Source: Archilochus colubris (lineage: Eukaryota > Chordata > Aves > Apodiformes > Trochilidae). From it: a stretch of 64,000 nucleotides of DNA. The DNA is taken from NCBI GenBank assembly GCA_023079485.1, contig CM041092.1, forward strand, positions 13,715,127 to 13,779,126. Direction: 5' to 3'. The notes below the pieces were generated by a model that worked only from the letters and a program-made list of their open reading frames with translations, did no database searches and was not told where the DNA came from. Within the stretch, counting starts at the first letter, position 1; each line of letters begins with the position of its first letter. The position numbers and the translations under genes are program-made. This document shows, in pieces, positions 16,711-27,960 of this stretch.

Positions 16711-16909
16711 GGTCTTCCTAAGTAGTGAAGTAAAATTTTGAAGTAATTTCCTAATGAGATCCAACAATTTCTGTTTGAATAGCAATACCTGTTTCAACCT
16801 TGAGAGCTGTTAGAAATCCAGTGTGCTAATTTGACTAGGAATTTTTGGGGATGTCTGGAAAAAAATAATAATTGTCATGTTAAATATGTTTGATTTTTAT
16901 TATTTGCAG

Positions 16910-17174
16910 GGAAACGTCACCTTTTCCTGCTCAGAACCACAAATTGTTCCTATCACCTTTGTTAGTGCCAGTCGAAGCTACTTGCTACTGCCTGGCACTC
17001 CTCAAATTGATGGTTTGTCAGTCAGCTTTCAATTTCGAACTTGGAATAAAGATGGCTTACTTCTCTTCACTGAATTGTCTGAAAATTCAGGACCTCTCTT
17101 GGTTTACCTTCATGGTGGGAGATTGACACTACTTATTCAGAAAGAGACGAAGAACCCAGTGGAAATCAGTGAAG
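16910..17174 (+). CDS. CNTNAP5: CNTNAP5 exon (about exon 8): laminin-G domain 2, first part
   Basis: In phase 0 it reads [18 protein letters not shown], then [34 protein letters not shown] and ends NPVEISEG with the last glycine codon split. The first cysteine closes laminin-G1; after a linker the second laminin-G fold opens with [17 protein letters not shown] is a candidate N-glycosylation site. The length is 265 nt, the longest exon here, and matches the length I recall for the corresponding CNTNAP-family exon. The acceptor is TTTGCAG; the donor GTACTT is weak. The second half ([16 protein letters not shown] onward) seems more diverged from mammals than the first. Confidence 0.94.
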
Positions 17175-19786
17175 GTACTTCAGTTTTATTTACCCTTATC
17201 TGTCCCCCGTTAAAAAACAAAGGTCCAACCCCACAGGATGAAAGGATGATGATATAAGGAAGCACATAATCTTCCTTTCTCTTCAAATTTTCTCTTGCTT
17301 TCCTTTGTGCAGCTTCAGGTAGGTCTCAGCATGAAATACAGACATCCTCAGATCTCCAGACTCAGTGTATCTGACAGGTCAACTTCTGTGTTTTTAAACA
17401 GTCAAGCTAGGTTAGCCTCAATCAGGTCATAGGAAAAGCTTGTTTCCCATCCTCAAGCTTGGCTTAAGTCATCTGGGAGCCAGTGCAACCACTGCCCCAT
17501 TCTCCAGCACGAGTTAAGGCAGCCTCAGAGCTGATTTTCCTCCTCTGACTGTAGCTTTACATTCTCCCTTTACGCAGTGCTCAGAAGAGGGACTGGCCAT
17601 GGGCTTCCTCTCCACACACTCCCTCACTGCCTCCTTAACCAGTTTGCAAGTTGCTTTGTACACCTGGCCAGATGCTAAAGGTGAAATGGGGTTGCCTCTC
17701 TGACCTAAAATTCAGGGGGGAAATTACTTGTAAACACTTACCAGAAGAGCTATTCATTACCTCCCAGAGACAACAAGGAAACAATTTCAATCTGTAAAAA
17801 GGAGGCAGGACCAGAGTGGCTTAACTGCAATTCCAGTCTGACCTATATGAGCCATGTTGGCCTCCCAGACAGATTTTCCTAGGGCTCTTGCTGCTATTCA
17901 GCCATCCTAGGTGGGAGACTGGTAAATAAATTTTTCACCTCTGTTGATTACCTGGGTTCCAAAAGTGGATGAATAATACACTAGTGGAACCTGCGTGTAA
18001 CTAACTACTACTACTACTAATAATAATAATGTTATTTTCTAAAAAAGAAACTGTTTTAAAATATGTAATATTAAATTATTCCCAGTACAGACTAAAAGAG
18101 GGCAAACGTGTCTATTAAAAGAAGCAAAGATAAAATCTGACTTAATTGGCAAAGCAGAGCTGTTCCTTGTGTGGCTTTCAGTCCCCTTTTTGATAGAAAA
18201 TGAGGCAGCCTTGCATCTATCCCTGTTTGCGTAGATTGCTACAGCATTAACTTGCAGCAATTGAATGTGGAAACCTGAGTTCCCAGCCTTTATTGCAGTC
18301 CTAATGGAATTGTCGACAAAGCTGAGACAATGTCAATATTTGGTTGGATGTGTTTTTATGTAGTTCTGAAATCATGAACCTAAGCCCAGCCTTTGTTCTG
18401 TCCAAAACATTGCTAAACTGCCTGCTTACACATGGAAATAGGCAGAAGTTGCAAGTGCCATATTCTGCAGATGTCAGGTACTTACAATAAACGTATGATT
18501 GCTCAAGAATGGACCTATTTTTGCCCTAAATGAGGCCTATTTTATTTTGACATATTTTCAAACTTAAACAACATATTTCGCCTCAAAATGGACTCATTCT
18601 AGTTGAAAAATCATCAGTCTTCAGATTTTGCTGAGAAGCCAGCCTTTTATTCTATAGAAATTGTGCCATTGCTGTGGAAATTGTTTCATTTCCAAATTCC
18701 TAAGGAAATGGCTTTTCATACACATAACACCCACAATTTTTTAATTTTGTTTTGAACTGTTCTCACACCTCTTTGTGCCACTAAGTGCTGGTTTGATTCT
18801 TCTGAAAGCTACATTAAAAAAAATATTCCATTAGGGAGGGGAGTAAATAGTAGTCTGTGCCTGGTCTTGGTGACTCCAGTTTGATGGTATTTTGAGCTGT
18901 AATTAGGTTAGTTTTGATCTGGGCTACTGTGTGTGAGCTCAGAACCTTGCCCACTGATTTCCATAGCTGTCAGAATAGAGAATGCAGTTTCTTTGTAGCT
19001 GTGCTGTGCTATTTCATGAGCATGAGATTCAACAGATTTTCAGAAGAGGGAAAGGAAAGGTTATTTTCCACTTTGGACAAGTGGAGGAAGAGGCTCTTTC
19101 CAGTACCATAATCTCTCACTTACCTTCGTAGGTTCCTGGTCAGAGCAACAATTCCAGCTCTCACAAGCCCCATATGTAAATCTAATGTAGAAATATAGAA
19201 AGGTTTCTATATATCCATCAGCAAGGCTGTGTGCAAACTTAATGCTGAAGAGTTTTAAGAAATGCAAATCCTATTGGTATGTACTAGAGTTTGTCAGATT
19301 TCGTGTTGGATCCTGAGAACAGGGTATGAGCATCTCATTGAACCTAGTCCTCTGCAGTCTCAGGTGTGTGTTTAGTACCAGAAGCTCAACATGGATCTTC
19401 TCTGAATGCTCCTGTGAGATTAAAGCATTTTCCAAAAGACTTAGAGTAAGACGTAAACACCCACAAAATGTTAATAGTGTGTGACCAGAAAGGCAAAGAG
19501 CCCTCCTAGCTTACTGAGTTCCTGCAGTATCAGAAACAGGTTGGATTAAAATGTGAGACAACATATTTAAATATCTTCAAAATCTTTCCCTGTCTTGAGT
19601 CTTTTCTTCTATGCACATTTTTTTTCCAGTGGTAATGAGTTGTTTTCAGCTGCCAGTTCTCCCTCTTTTTGGTTGAACTGCATATTTGTGGTCACAAGTT
19701 GGAAATAAAATGAGGTTTCTAGTTTGTCTTCTCACAGTTGTCTTCTGCCCCTCTTTTTTTCACTCTTTGTACTTGTTTTTTGCTAG
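17175..19786 (+). other. Intron, 2.6 kb (laminin-G2)
   Basis: Phase-1 intron from GTACTT to TTTTTTGCTAG. It contains a short (ACT)n/(AAT)n trinucleotide run at 18003-18031; otherwise unique-looking sequence with no recognised element. Confidence 0.7.
18003..18031 (+). repeat. Compound trinucleotide microsatellite (ACT)n(AAT)n
   Basis: Four to five ACT units run directly into about four AAT units. It is intronic, short, and without visible effect. Confidence 0.85.
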
Positions 19787-19936
19787 GCACCAATCTCCAT
19801 GATGGGCTTTGGCATTCTGTTAACATCAATGCCAGAAGACACCGCATTACCCTGACTCTAGATAACAACGCTGCCACTGCCAGCCATGCAACCACTGTCT
19901 CAAGGATCTATTCTGGGAGCAGCTACTATTTTGGAG
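19787..19936 (+). CDS. CNTNAP5: CNTNAP5 exon (about exon 9): laminin-G domain 2, middle
   Basis: After two bases completing a glycine codon, it reads [30 protein letters not shown], and ends [12 protein letters not shown] with the final codon split. [10 protein letters not shown] is the laminin-G WHxV core strand and YYFGG the pre-closing strand. The length is 150 nt with phase 1 at both ends. The acceptor lies after a T-rich tract (CTTGTTTTTTGCTAG); the donor GTGGGT is sub-optimal. The loop between LDNNAAT and RIYSG looks fast-evolving. A Met frame beginning at 19738 runs into this exon from the intron and is not a separate gene. Confidence 0.93.
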
Positions 19937-21044
19937 GTGGGTTGTTTCAGGCAGATGCAGGCTGGGTTTTCATGGTGCAGATCCTCAGATGCTCACCACT
20001 GATGTCTCCACAGATGCACTTTGTTTGCAGCTAAGAGCAGATAACTGGTTTTAGACCTCCTATTGAGCTGCAGTGCATATAGCACTGTGGTAAGATTAAA
20101 GGGTCTTGGTCAACCCGGACAGAAAGAAGGAGCAAAACTGCTAACAGAACAGCAAAAGTGGACTACTTGTAGTGATAGCCAATGGGTACCTACATCTAGC
20201 TGGAAAAACATTCAAAAGTACAAAGCTGTATTAGCCACAAGTGTTTTTTCCCAGTTAAAAGGCCTGAGGACTTACTAGTATCATTAATATTCCTGTAGAT
20301 ATCACTGTCCTGATCAGGTTCAGTGACTTTAAACTTCAGAGCTTAATTGACATATGGCTGAGATCTACAAAGGTATTTAGGTACTGTGCTCTTGCAGAAA
20401 TGAATGTAGATTTAGCTCAATTTTGAAAATGGGAAGAACAGGGTTGAAAAATACTACCTTGTGCTTTTTGGAGTGGAAGCATTAATTTAGATAAAGGGAG
20501 TGTCATCAACTGTCTTTTTATCTAATATATTTCTGTGTAGTGCTTACTGCAGTGAGTTTCTTCTGATCTCGATGAACCCTCTGGACACAGCACTAAGTGA
20601 GGGTGCACAAGAGGCTTTGGATCTCAGAGCTGGCCAAATACTGAGGAAGCTTAGATAAATAGGTTAGATTTGGGTTTTTTGCTTGTAGTCCACATGATTT
20701 CATCCTTTTACTCTGTGGATTGCCTCAGCAGCAGAATTTAACCCATAATGATTTTACAATTTGCACAGCTTTTTTATGGAGGTCTGTTGCTATCAATAGT
20801 GGATTTTAAAGAAGGTGGAAAAAAACACATATTGATTGTGCTTAAAACATGTGAAAATCACGTACTCTGATGTTTCCAGTGCCACATCTCTCTTTTTTTT
20901 TCCTTTAAAAAACATAATTTTTCATACTGAAGGGTTTGTAACAGACAAGGTTGTATAGTGCAAGGAATGAAAATACTTGGGAAGCCCAGCAGAAATAGAT
21001 GAACATGCCAATAGTCTTCTCTGCCTCTTCTCTTTTTCCCACAG
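19937..21044 (+). other. Intron, 1.1 kb (laminin-G2)
   Basis: Shortest intron in the window, phase 1, ending in the very pyrimidine-rich acceptor TCTTCTCTTTTTCCCACAG. No repeat is recognised. Confidence 0.75.
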
Positions 21045-21216
21045 GGTGTCCTGACAATTTCACTGATTCCCAATGTTTAAATCCTGTTACTGCTTTTCAA
21101 GGCTGTATGAGGCTCATCTTTATTGATAACCAGCCCAAGGACCTCATTTTAGTTCAGCAAGGCTCCCTGGGGAATTTTAGTGATTTACACATTGATCTGT
21201 GTGGCATCAAAGACAG
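21045..21216 (+). CDS. CNTNAP5: CNTNAP5 exon (about exon 10): laminin-G domain 2, end
   Basis: It completes a split glycine, then reads [56 protein letters not shown] and ends inside an arginine codon (phase 2). [10 protein letters not shown] is the closing laminin-G motif. Four cysteines (CPD, QCL, QGCM, LCG) give the expected disulfide set of laminin-G2. NFT and NFS are candidate N-glycosylation sites. [10 protein letters not shown] and LHIDLC match CNTNAP5 rather than CNTNAP4 as I remember them. The length is 172 nt; the donor is GTAATT. Placement is about residues 499-556. Confidence 0.95.
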
Positions 21217-22863
21217 GTAATTATTGTTTCCTCCTTCTCATATTTGTTCTTTTTTTTTATTCATCTTAGTGGTTTATAAATGCTGGTTGCATTAAGTGAA
21301 AATTCTAATCTGCTGACATTATGGATATTAGGCATAATGGAGCTACTAATAGAAAATATTACAGCAGAGATAGGAGGACTGAAGGGGAAATGGTTTCAAT
21401 TACATGAGGCTCTCTTCAAATTGACTTGTAGGAAATAGAGTATGCAAATTCAATCAAACTACAGATTGGTGAAAGGATTAAATTTTATGCATAAACAACA
21501 TTTGATTGCTTTGAAGTTTTAGAGGGGTATGAAAGAGAGGAAAAAATATTTGATTTATGAGAACATGTCATCTCTTTAGTATACTAGCTGGTTTTGCTTA
21601 AGTGTAGATCATTTACAATTTTTCTTGTTGGCCATTACAGCTCAGCATATTTATAATGAAGGTATGGTACACCTCATGTCACATACTGCCCATTCAGTAG
21701 GACAATATAATGATGAAATGTCTGTATCTACACACTGCAACACACTGGTGTGTCTCTACACACCAGTTTAAAACCAGATCTGAAATCCCTCCTGAGCTGA
21801 AACATGACAGGAAACACAAATTTTCTTATAAAGAGTAGAGAGCAAATAAGCAGCCACCATTTTTTTAAGCATTTCATTGCTCCCTGTGGATTTTTAGTAT
21901 CTAAATATTTCTGAATTAGTACTTTAAACGTATACTTTAAAGTTAGTATGTGTAATAACAGTCTCTGATTTTGTTTAGTTTTTTTATCTAGTTAAGTTCT
22001 GAAAATGGCTCTGGAACTGCTGCAAGTTTCATACGCTGCAGATAGTTAAGGGAGTAGGAAGGACATTTTGGAAATGCATTAGGGAGCTTAAGCATCTAAT
22101 GTGGTTTGTTTTCAGATATGTTGCTTAGACAAAAGGACATAAAGGCCAATATCCATTCCAGTTTATTGTAGGGAGGTATCAACATGCTGGAGCTGCAGTC
22201 CTTTGAAATTTGGCAAAACCTGTTATGTGAGACCTTTGTGCTCATCTTTGTATGTTCATGTTTGTTAACTTGTACAGAGAAAATACTGACTCTGATGACC
22301 AAACCTGTTCCCATGTTTAATGAACTCAATTCAGAGCCATATAAATTTCATGCTTGGTGTGCATGAAATGGTAGAGGGAATTGGTAAGATGCAGCTGATT
22401 CAACAAAAGGAAGTAAAATGTAAAATTTCCTGAGAATCAGGAAAAAGAAAGTATTTTGGTGTTTCATTGGAAAAACTGATAGTTTAAGATTGAATGGATA
22501 GTTTTAATGCAACTTGTCTATTATATATAGAGGAGAATTCTTCTGTTATGATAGAGGTGCTTTGTGGGACATCTCCATCTCCATCTTCCCTGTCACCAGT
22601 GTGTGACAATGTAAATCTGTGGTACTACTGAAAATGTCTTCCTCATCTTCAGAATCTTATTGATGACAAGCATCATTTTGTGATCATACAAAAAAATTAC
22701 CTAGGGAAAGGATTCATACATCATAAGAATGGTGGCATTTTACATAATCATTGTGTTGAATATATCACACAACTAAGCAAAGGTGGTACAATAGATTGTG
22801 AAGATTAAAGCACTCTATTCCAGTGTGCTTCTGTGAACAGCCTTAAATTTATGTGTCCGTACT

Positions 22864-22976
22864 ACATGATCTACATAGATCAATAGCAGATATGATCTAT
22901 AGTACATAGAGAAGTAGATAGTAGATAGAGAGAAGTATAGTATATAGTATAGATAGTAGTATAGTAGATAGAGAGA
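22864..22976 (+). repeat. Degenerate TAGA/GATA-type simple repeat
   Basis: About 110 bases built of TAGATAG, TATAG and AGAGAAG units, with irregular spacing. It shows the mixed structure of an old tetranucleotide microsatellite. Confidence 0.85.
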
Positions 22977-23602
22977 TTCCTGTGATGTGGGAAAGAGTTG
23001 GGCTGAGGTTCAGAAGTCCTCCTCACCACATGAGGGCACAAGCCTCAGCTGTGCCATGGGGATGACAACTTTCTCCTTCATTGCAGCACCCAGCACTCTC
23101 TCCCCATCTGGCAACTCCAACAGCTGCTGAAGCTGTTTTGCAGGAAAGAATGAAGGTGGTTTTTGTTTTTTTTGTTTTTTTGTCCTAATCATATTACGCA
23201 GTTTACACATCTGGGACATAATCTTGAGAGAGGTTAAATTTACAGAGTTGATTTCAGGAAGTTACAAAAGTTGTTTGAAAACTCACAGAGTGAAGTGTAT
23301 TGCTTGTACATTTCTGAAGTCAAGAGTTGTCTTAGCAGCAAGGCACTGTTGTCAAGAGGGATGGAATTCAAATAAAATAAGGACAATACAGACAAGAAAC
23401 AAATTGTTTGTCATTTTGCCAACATGATTTATCTTAATCTATGGAAAAATCCTGATTGTTCCTGATTGATCCTAATCTCGGAAACAAGAAAACATCCGGA
23501 CTGAATTCCTTTTGAGTGTTTCTGAAAAATTTTGGTGCTGCAAGCCTTATAGTGTGGCTTAATCAGGCACAACAGACTATAGATAGAAAATTTGGGAAAA
23601 CA

Positions 23603-24620
23603 TGCGGTGGGTTGACCCTGGCTGGATGCCAGGTGCCCACCAGAGCTGATTTATCACTCCCTCTCCTCATCTGGACAGAAGAGAGAAAATAAAACAAAAG
23701 ACTAATGGGTTGAGATAAGGACAAGGAGTTATAATTCACTAATTATAACTGTCGTGGGCAAAACAGATGACTTGGGGAAAAGTTAATTTAATTTATTACC
23801 AATCAAAGTCAAAGTAGGATAATGAGAAATGAAAACAATCTGAAAATTATTTCCCTCCACCCCTCCATTCTTCCTGAGCTTAAATTTAAACCAAATTTCT
23901 CTACCTCCTCACTGCCAGCGGTGCAGGGGGAAGGGGAATGGGGGCTGTGATGAGTTCATCACATGTTGCTTCTGCCATGCCTCCCCGCTTTAGGTGGAGG
24001 ACTCCTCGCAGTCTTTCCCAACTCCAGCATGGGCTCCCTCCCACTGGAGAGACTCCTGCACAAATTTCTGCAGCCCTGTCCCTCCCACGGGCTGCAGTTC
24101 TTCACAAGCTGTTGCAGTGTGGGTCCCTTCTATGGGATGTGGTCCTTCAGGAATAGACTGCTCCAGCATGGGTCCCCCAGAGGGTCACAAGTCCTACCAG
24201 CAAACCTGCTCCAGTCTCTGTCCTTTCTACATGGGTTCACAAGTACTTCCAGGAGCCTGCTCAAGTGTGGACTTCCCATGGGGTCGCAGCCTCCTTCAGA
24301 TATCCACTTGCTCCTTCCTGATCTCCTCCTCCTACTTCACTCACCTTGCTGTCTGCAGAGTTGTTTCTCTCACATACTTTCAGCCCTCTCTTGAGCTGCA
24401 GTTTCTATTGTGTAGGCTTTTTCCCCCTTAACTGTGTTACTGTGGAGGCACTACCACCTTTGCTGATGTTCTTGGCCTTGGATGGTTGTGGGTCCATCTT
24501 GACGCCAGCTTGCATTGGCTTTATGAGACATAGAGAAAGCTTCTAGCAGCTTCTCACAGAAAAGCCACCTTTGTAGTCCTCATCTGCGAAAATCTTGACA
24601 TGCAAACCCAATGCAGTACA
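23603..24620 (+). mobile_element. Solo LTR of an avian endogenous retrovirus-type element
   Basis: It begins TGCGGTGGGTTGACCCTGGC and ends near CAAACCCAATGCAGTACA. The start, the AGAGAAAATAAAAC block, a ACTTGGGGAAAAGTTAATTT block and the closing AGCAGCTTCTCACAG match, from memory, an LTR type abundant in neoavian and passerine genomes. A central part (about 24021-24290) has degenerate copies of a CTCCAGCATGGGTCCC-type unit about 50 bp apart. No gag, pol or env sequence flanks it, so it looks like the product of recombination between two LTRs. Open frames of 143-145 codons inside it are compositional artefacts. The exact edges and target-site duplication are not certain. Confidence 0.82.
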
Positions 24621-25290
24621 GATGTGAATTCAGATCTAAAGACTCTATTGCTGCCTGGTCTGTATGGTGAGAACACTTCAGAGTGGTTTCTAATTTTGTT
24701 CGAATTGGTTCATTGCACAAAATGATGCTTCTAGTTACTTGAGTTCAAGCAGTCACCATAGGTCAGCTGGTACTCTATATCACAGCAGCTCTGGACTGTA
24801 GGAAAGGTGGGGTCTGGCTCCAGGCATGCAGTACCCAGCTATTCAGTCTCTCTAAATAAGGACTGTTAAAACTGTGTAAAAGTATCTTCTTCCAGAAATG
24901 TGATCTCCCTTTTCCTAATTATAAGATTTATTGCTGTGTGCACTGTAAAGCACGTGTTTCTGTAATTTTAACGCATGGGGGAGTTATGTAGCTTAATTAA
25001 CATGCAAATGGGACATTTGTCTTAGTTATCTAAGGAAAAAAGCTCTTTTGAGGAGTATGCCTCTATTTAGAAAGCAGTTTATTTGTTAGAGGCTCATGGT
25101 CCAAGTTCATTCAGACCTGTGCCCTGGAAGGCAGTGGTTAGGCAGCTCACTGCAACTGCTGTCTGCTCTTAAGAAGAAAATTGATGACTTTGTTTTGAAA
25201 AAGGAAAAACTGGGGCTCCTTTTGAGGATGGCAGTATGTTTTTGAGAGAGAATCTAGTCGCCTAAGTGCATTATACACAAATTACAAACC

Positions 25291-25386
25291 TGGTCTAGTG
25301 GAAGGTGTCCCTTCCCATGACAGGGGAGCTGGAACTGGCTGATCTTTAAGGTTCTCTCCAACCCAAACCATTCTGTGATTCTATAA
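25291..25386 (+). mobile_element. CR1 3' tail, short remnant
   Basis: TGGTCTAGTGGAAGGTGTCC, then GATCTTTAAGGTTCTCTCCA and ACCATTCTGTGATTCTATAA. This is the terminal 95 bases or so of a CR1, in sense orientation, with the octamer tail partly decayed. Confidence 0.9.
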
Positions 25387-26191
25387 TATTTAAAAGGAAG
25401 TGGATTTCATCCACTGTAGTCCATCTTTGTTGTTGCCTTTTTAGGATTGCTAGATGCTTAGAAGTGCAGGTGCATGTCAGTGGGTGTTTGGCTCTATATT
25501 GGATAATTAAGCCAGAATATACAGGTTCTTACAGTGTGCTGGAATTTCTCCTTTTTGGTACGGTGAGAGAGAACAAAGTAACATAGCAGAAATGTCTGGA
25601 AGCGAAGGTGCCATGAGGTCCTTGAATTCAGAGACTTTTTTGGGAGAGGGAGAGTGTTATCTCTGGGTATCACTGCAGTCATTTACAGCAAAACATATAC
25701 TATGTTAACCCTCTCTGACCAAAGTCCAACTGGCACAGACCCAAACAAATAAATGCAGACTCCCTTTGAATTTCATTTCAGTTCAGAGTCATATAGATTA
25801 AGTTCACGGCTACGGGGACCGTAACAGCCCTGACTCCTGGTGTTTTGCACTGTGTTTTTTGGGAAGGAAGGCATCTTCTGGGGGTGGCATAATAAGCTAA
25901 AAGCTTCCATGGGTATTCCTGAGAATCAAGAAAGTCTAATGAGAACAGAATACTTTTTGTCTTTGGCCCTTAATCTGTAGGGAGGATGACAATTGTCAAG
26001 GGATGGGGAGGTAGAAAGCCACATAAAAAATTAATTTACTTCTCATAGATACTTCAAGTCAGAAGAGGTTCACGAAGTCTCTAGCTTTAAGTGTATGGCT
26101 AGGCTCCCTGTCCTTCATGCACAGGTAGTATGTTAGGGGCTTTACAGACACAATCTGTAAAGACTTTACTGATTACTTCTGGTTTAGAGGG

Positions 26192-26232
26192 GAAAAAAAA
26201 AAACAAACCACAGAAACAAACAAACAAAAAAA
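26192..26232 (+). repeat. A-rich low-complexity tract
   Basis: A11 followed by (CAAA)n-like units. It is intronic simple sequence. Confidence 0.8.
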
Positions 26233-26542
26233 GCCCCCAAACGCACAAAAGGATGTCTTTTTCCTAATGGTGTCTTCACTGACACATTTCCCTCAGTATT
26301 TTACAGTTTGCAAAGACTTCCTGACCCTCTTCAAACAGCCTCCAGGAAATGGGTTAGGAATGTGGTTGCAGAAACTTCTCAGCAGGGTAAGAAATCACAG
26401 CTACATCTAGTGCAGCAGCCAGCTGGGCAGTGTGGCTTGTGTAGAGCTCTTCTATCAACATACTCAGAGCCCAAACTTTTCTGAGTGGCTCTGTTTATAT
26501 GGAAAGACACAAAATAGGACTAGAAAACATCCTCTGCAGAGA

Positions 26543-26860
26543 AAGATTAAGGTCTGGCTCTTTAAACAGAAAAGAGATTGCTGATGGGAGGCAGCATAAT
26601 GGTCTTAAGGTGCTGAAACACTGCTGCAGCACAGAAGGGAATATTGCCTTTTCTGACCAGGATGTATAGGAGAGCAGCTATGGCATAAACTGCCTGAGGA
26701 GACTGTTAAGTCTCTGTCACTGGAAGGCTTTCAGAATAAATTAGATGGGTCTGTGAGAAATAACAAACAGAGGTACAGGTGATCCTGCCTTGGGGTATGA
26801 GGATGGACTAAGTGATCTTCTGAGTTCCCTCCAGCTCCTGTGCATTACTATTGCATTGAC
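26543..26860 (+). mobile_element. Old, diverged CR1 3' part
   Basis: A faint but colinear CR1 pattern: GAAAGATTAAGGTCTGGCTC and ACAGAAAAGAGATTGCTGAT (the [16 protein letters not shown] region), a GCATAATGGTCTTAAGGTGC stretch, AACTGCCTGAGGAGACTGTT, then GGACTAAGTGATCTTCTGAG. No octamer tail survives. It is more diverged than the other copies, consistent with an ancient insertion. Confidence 0.75.
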
Positions 26861-26943
26861 TCAGGCTTCTCCTCCAGCTGGAACAACTGTGTCTTGTTCT
26901 TGTCTTAGGGCTTCTGAAATAGAAGCAAAAGTAACACTGTTTA

Positions 26944-27010
26944 AGAAAAAACCAAAAATCAAACAAACAAAAACCCCAACAAAACAAAAAGAAATCAGAA
27001 ACAAAGAAAA
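26944..27010 (+). repeat. A/C-rich low-complexity tract
   Basis: About 65 bases of CAAA-like units with almost no T. It causes the basic, lysine-rich end of a spurious 96-codon frame at 26790-27080. Confidence 0.8.
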
Positions 27011-27842
27011 GGTCTGGGAAATATTTTCAGGATTTCAGCTCAGGATTTCTCACACATTTGGTAGGAAGCTGATTTGGTAGATGTATCTCTCAGATGCTCT
27101 AAGGCAGTTCTGTGTCAGGGATTAGGTATCCCATAGGTATAGTTTGGCAGGTCTATTTTGTTGTTCTTTTATAAATAGAAAAGTATATATAAAGTTTGGA
27201 GTGTAGGGAAATGGAAGAGAAGGAACAACACTTTGTACTCATTTGTCACTTCCATGACTTATCTTTTAGTTCAAACAATGCATTATTTATTTTTACAACT
27301 GCAGGATGAAGTTCTGTGATTGAAGAATTTATTGCCCTGTTTTTCTTGGAATTTCTTCTTTGCAGATTTCATGATGTCTGAAATGACAGTGTTTTTTTTT
27401 TTTTTTTATGAAAGCTAGCTTGATTCCCTTCTGTTTGGCTATCTTCATGAGATTCTGTGACTTCTTGTATTTGAGGTGTCTGTCTTTAAGATGTGGTCAA
27501 AATGGGTAAGAAGTTTCAAAACACGTAGGAGGAGATAGGGAAAGAGGCACTGGATAACTATGGGAACATCTTTTCCGTAGTAAATAAAACCAACAACTGT
27601 GTGTTGATCCCTTCAAAACTTCTATTTCAATAGCTAGAAGATGAAATGCAAATCTAGTTGGCTGTATTCAGTGACCTTAGCTTTGGCCTGACCAGCCCTT
27701 TCCAAGAAGGACATCTTCTCTGGGCCACTCGGAGGTGGTGCTCTCTGCACCTCTGACTATAAGAGTCTGTAATTCAGAGATCATGGTGGTTTCTAAAACT
27801 GACACTCTTTTTTTGTGTGTCATGAACTGTTCTTTACATGGA

Positions 27843-27960
27843 GAGATTAAATAAGCTAGGACTCTTCAGTCTGGAGAACAGAGAGCTAGGCAAGGCTGTG
27901 CAATGAGGAGCAGCATGAAGGAGATGAATTATAAACGAGAATTTGCTATTTCTCTCAAAT
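27843..27960 (+). mobile_element. CR1 remnant (internal, coding-derived)
   Basis: GATTAAATAAGCTAGGACTC followed by TTCAGTCTGGAGAACAGAGA corresponds to the [19 protein letters not shown] part of CR1 ORF2. The similarity fades after about 100 bases. It is old and frame-broken. Confidence 0.6.

Noticed and set aside
16877..17257. A Met-initiated 126-codon frame as a stand-alone small gene.
   Set aside because: It is the 265-nt CNTNAP5 exon read through its intronic flanks; splice sites and phase define the exon.
23963..24431. Overlapping plus-strand frames of 143 and 145 codons.
   Set aside because: They lie wholly within the LTR and are produced by its stop-poor composition; neither resembles a known protein.
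13672..24620. The two LTR pieces as the 5' and 3' LTRs of one provirus.
   Set aside because: Three intact CNTNAP5 exons lie between them and no retroviral internal genes are seen, so they are independent insertions or relics.
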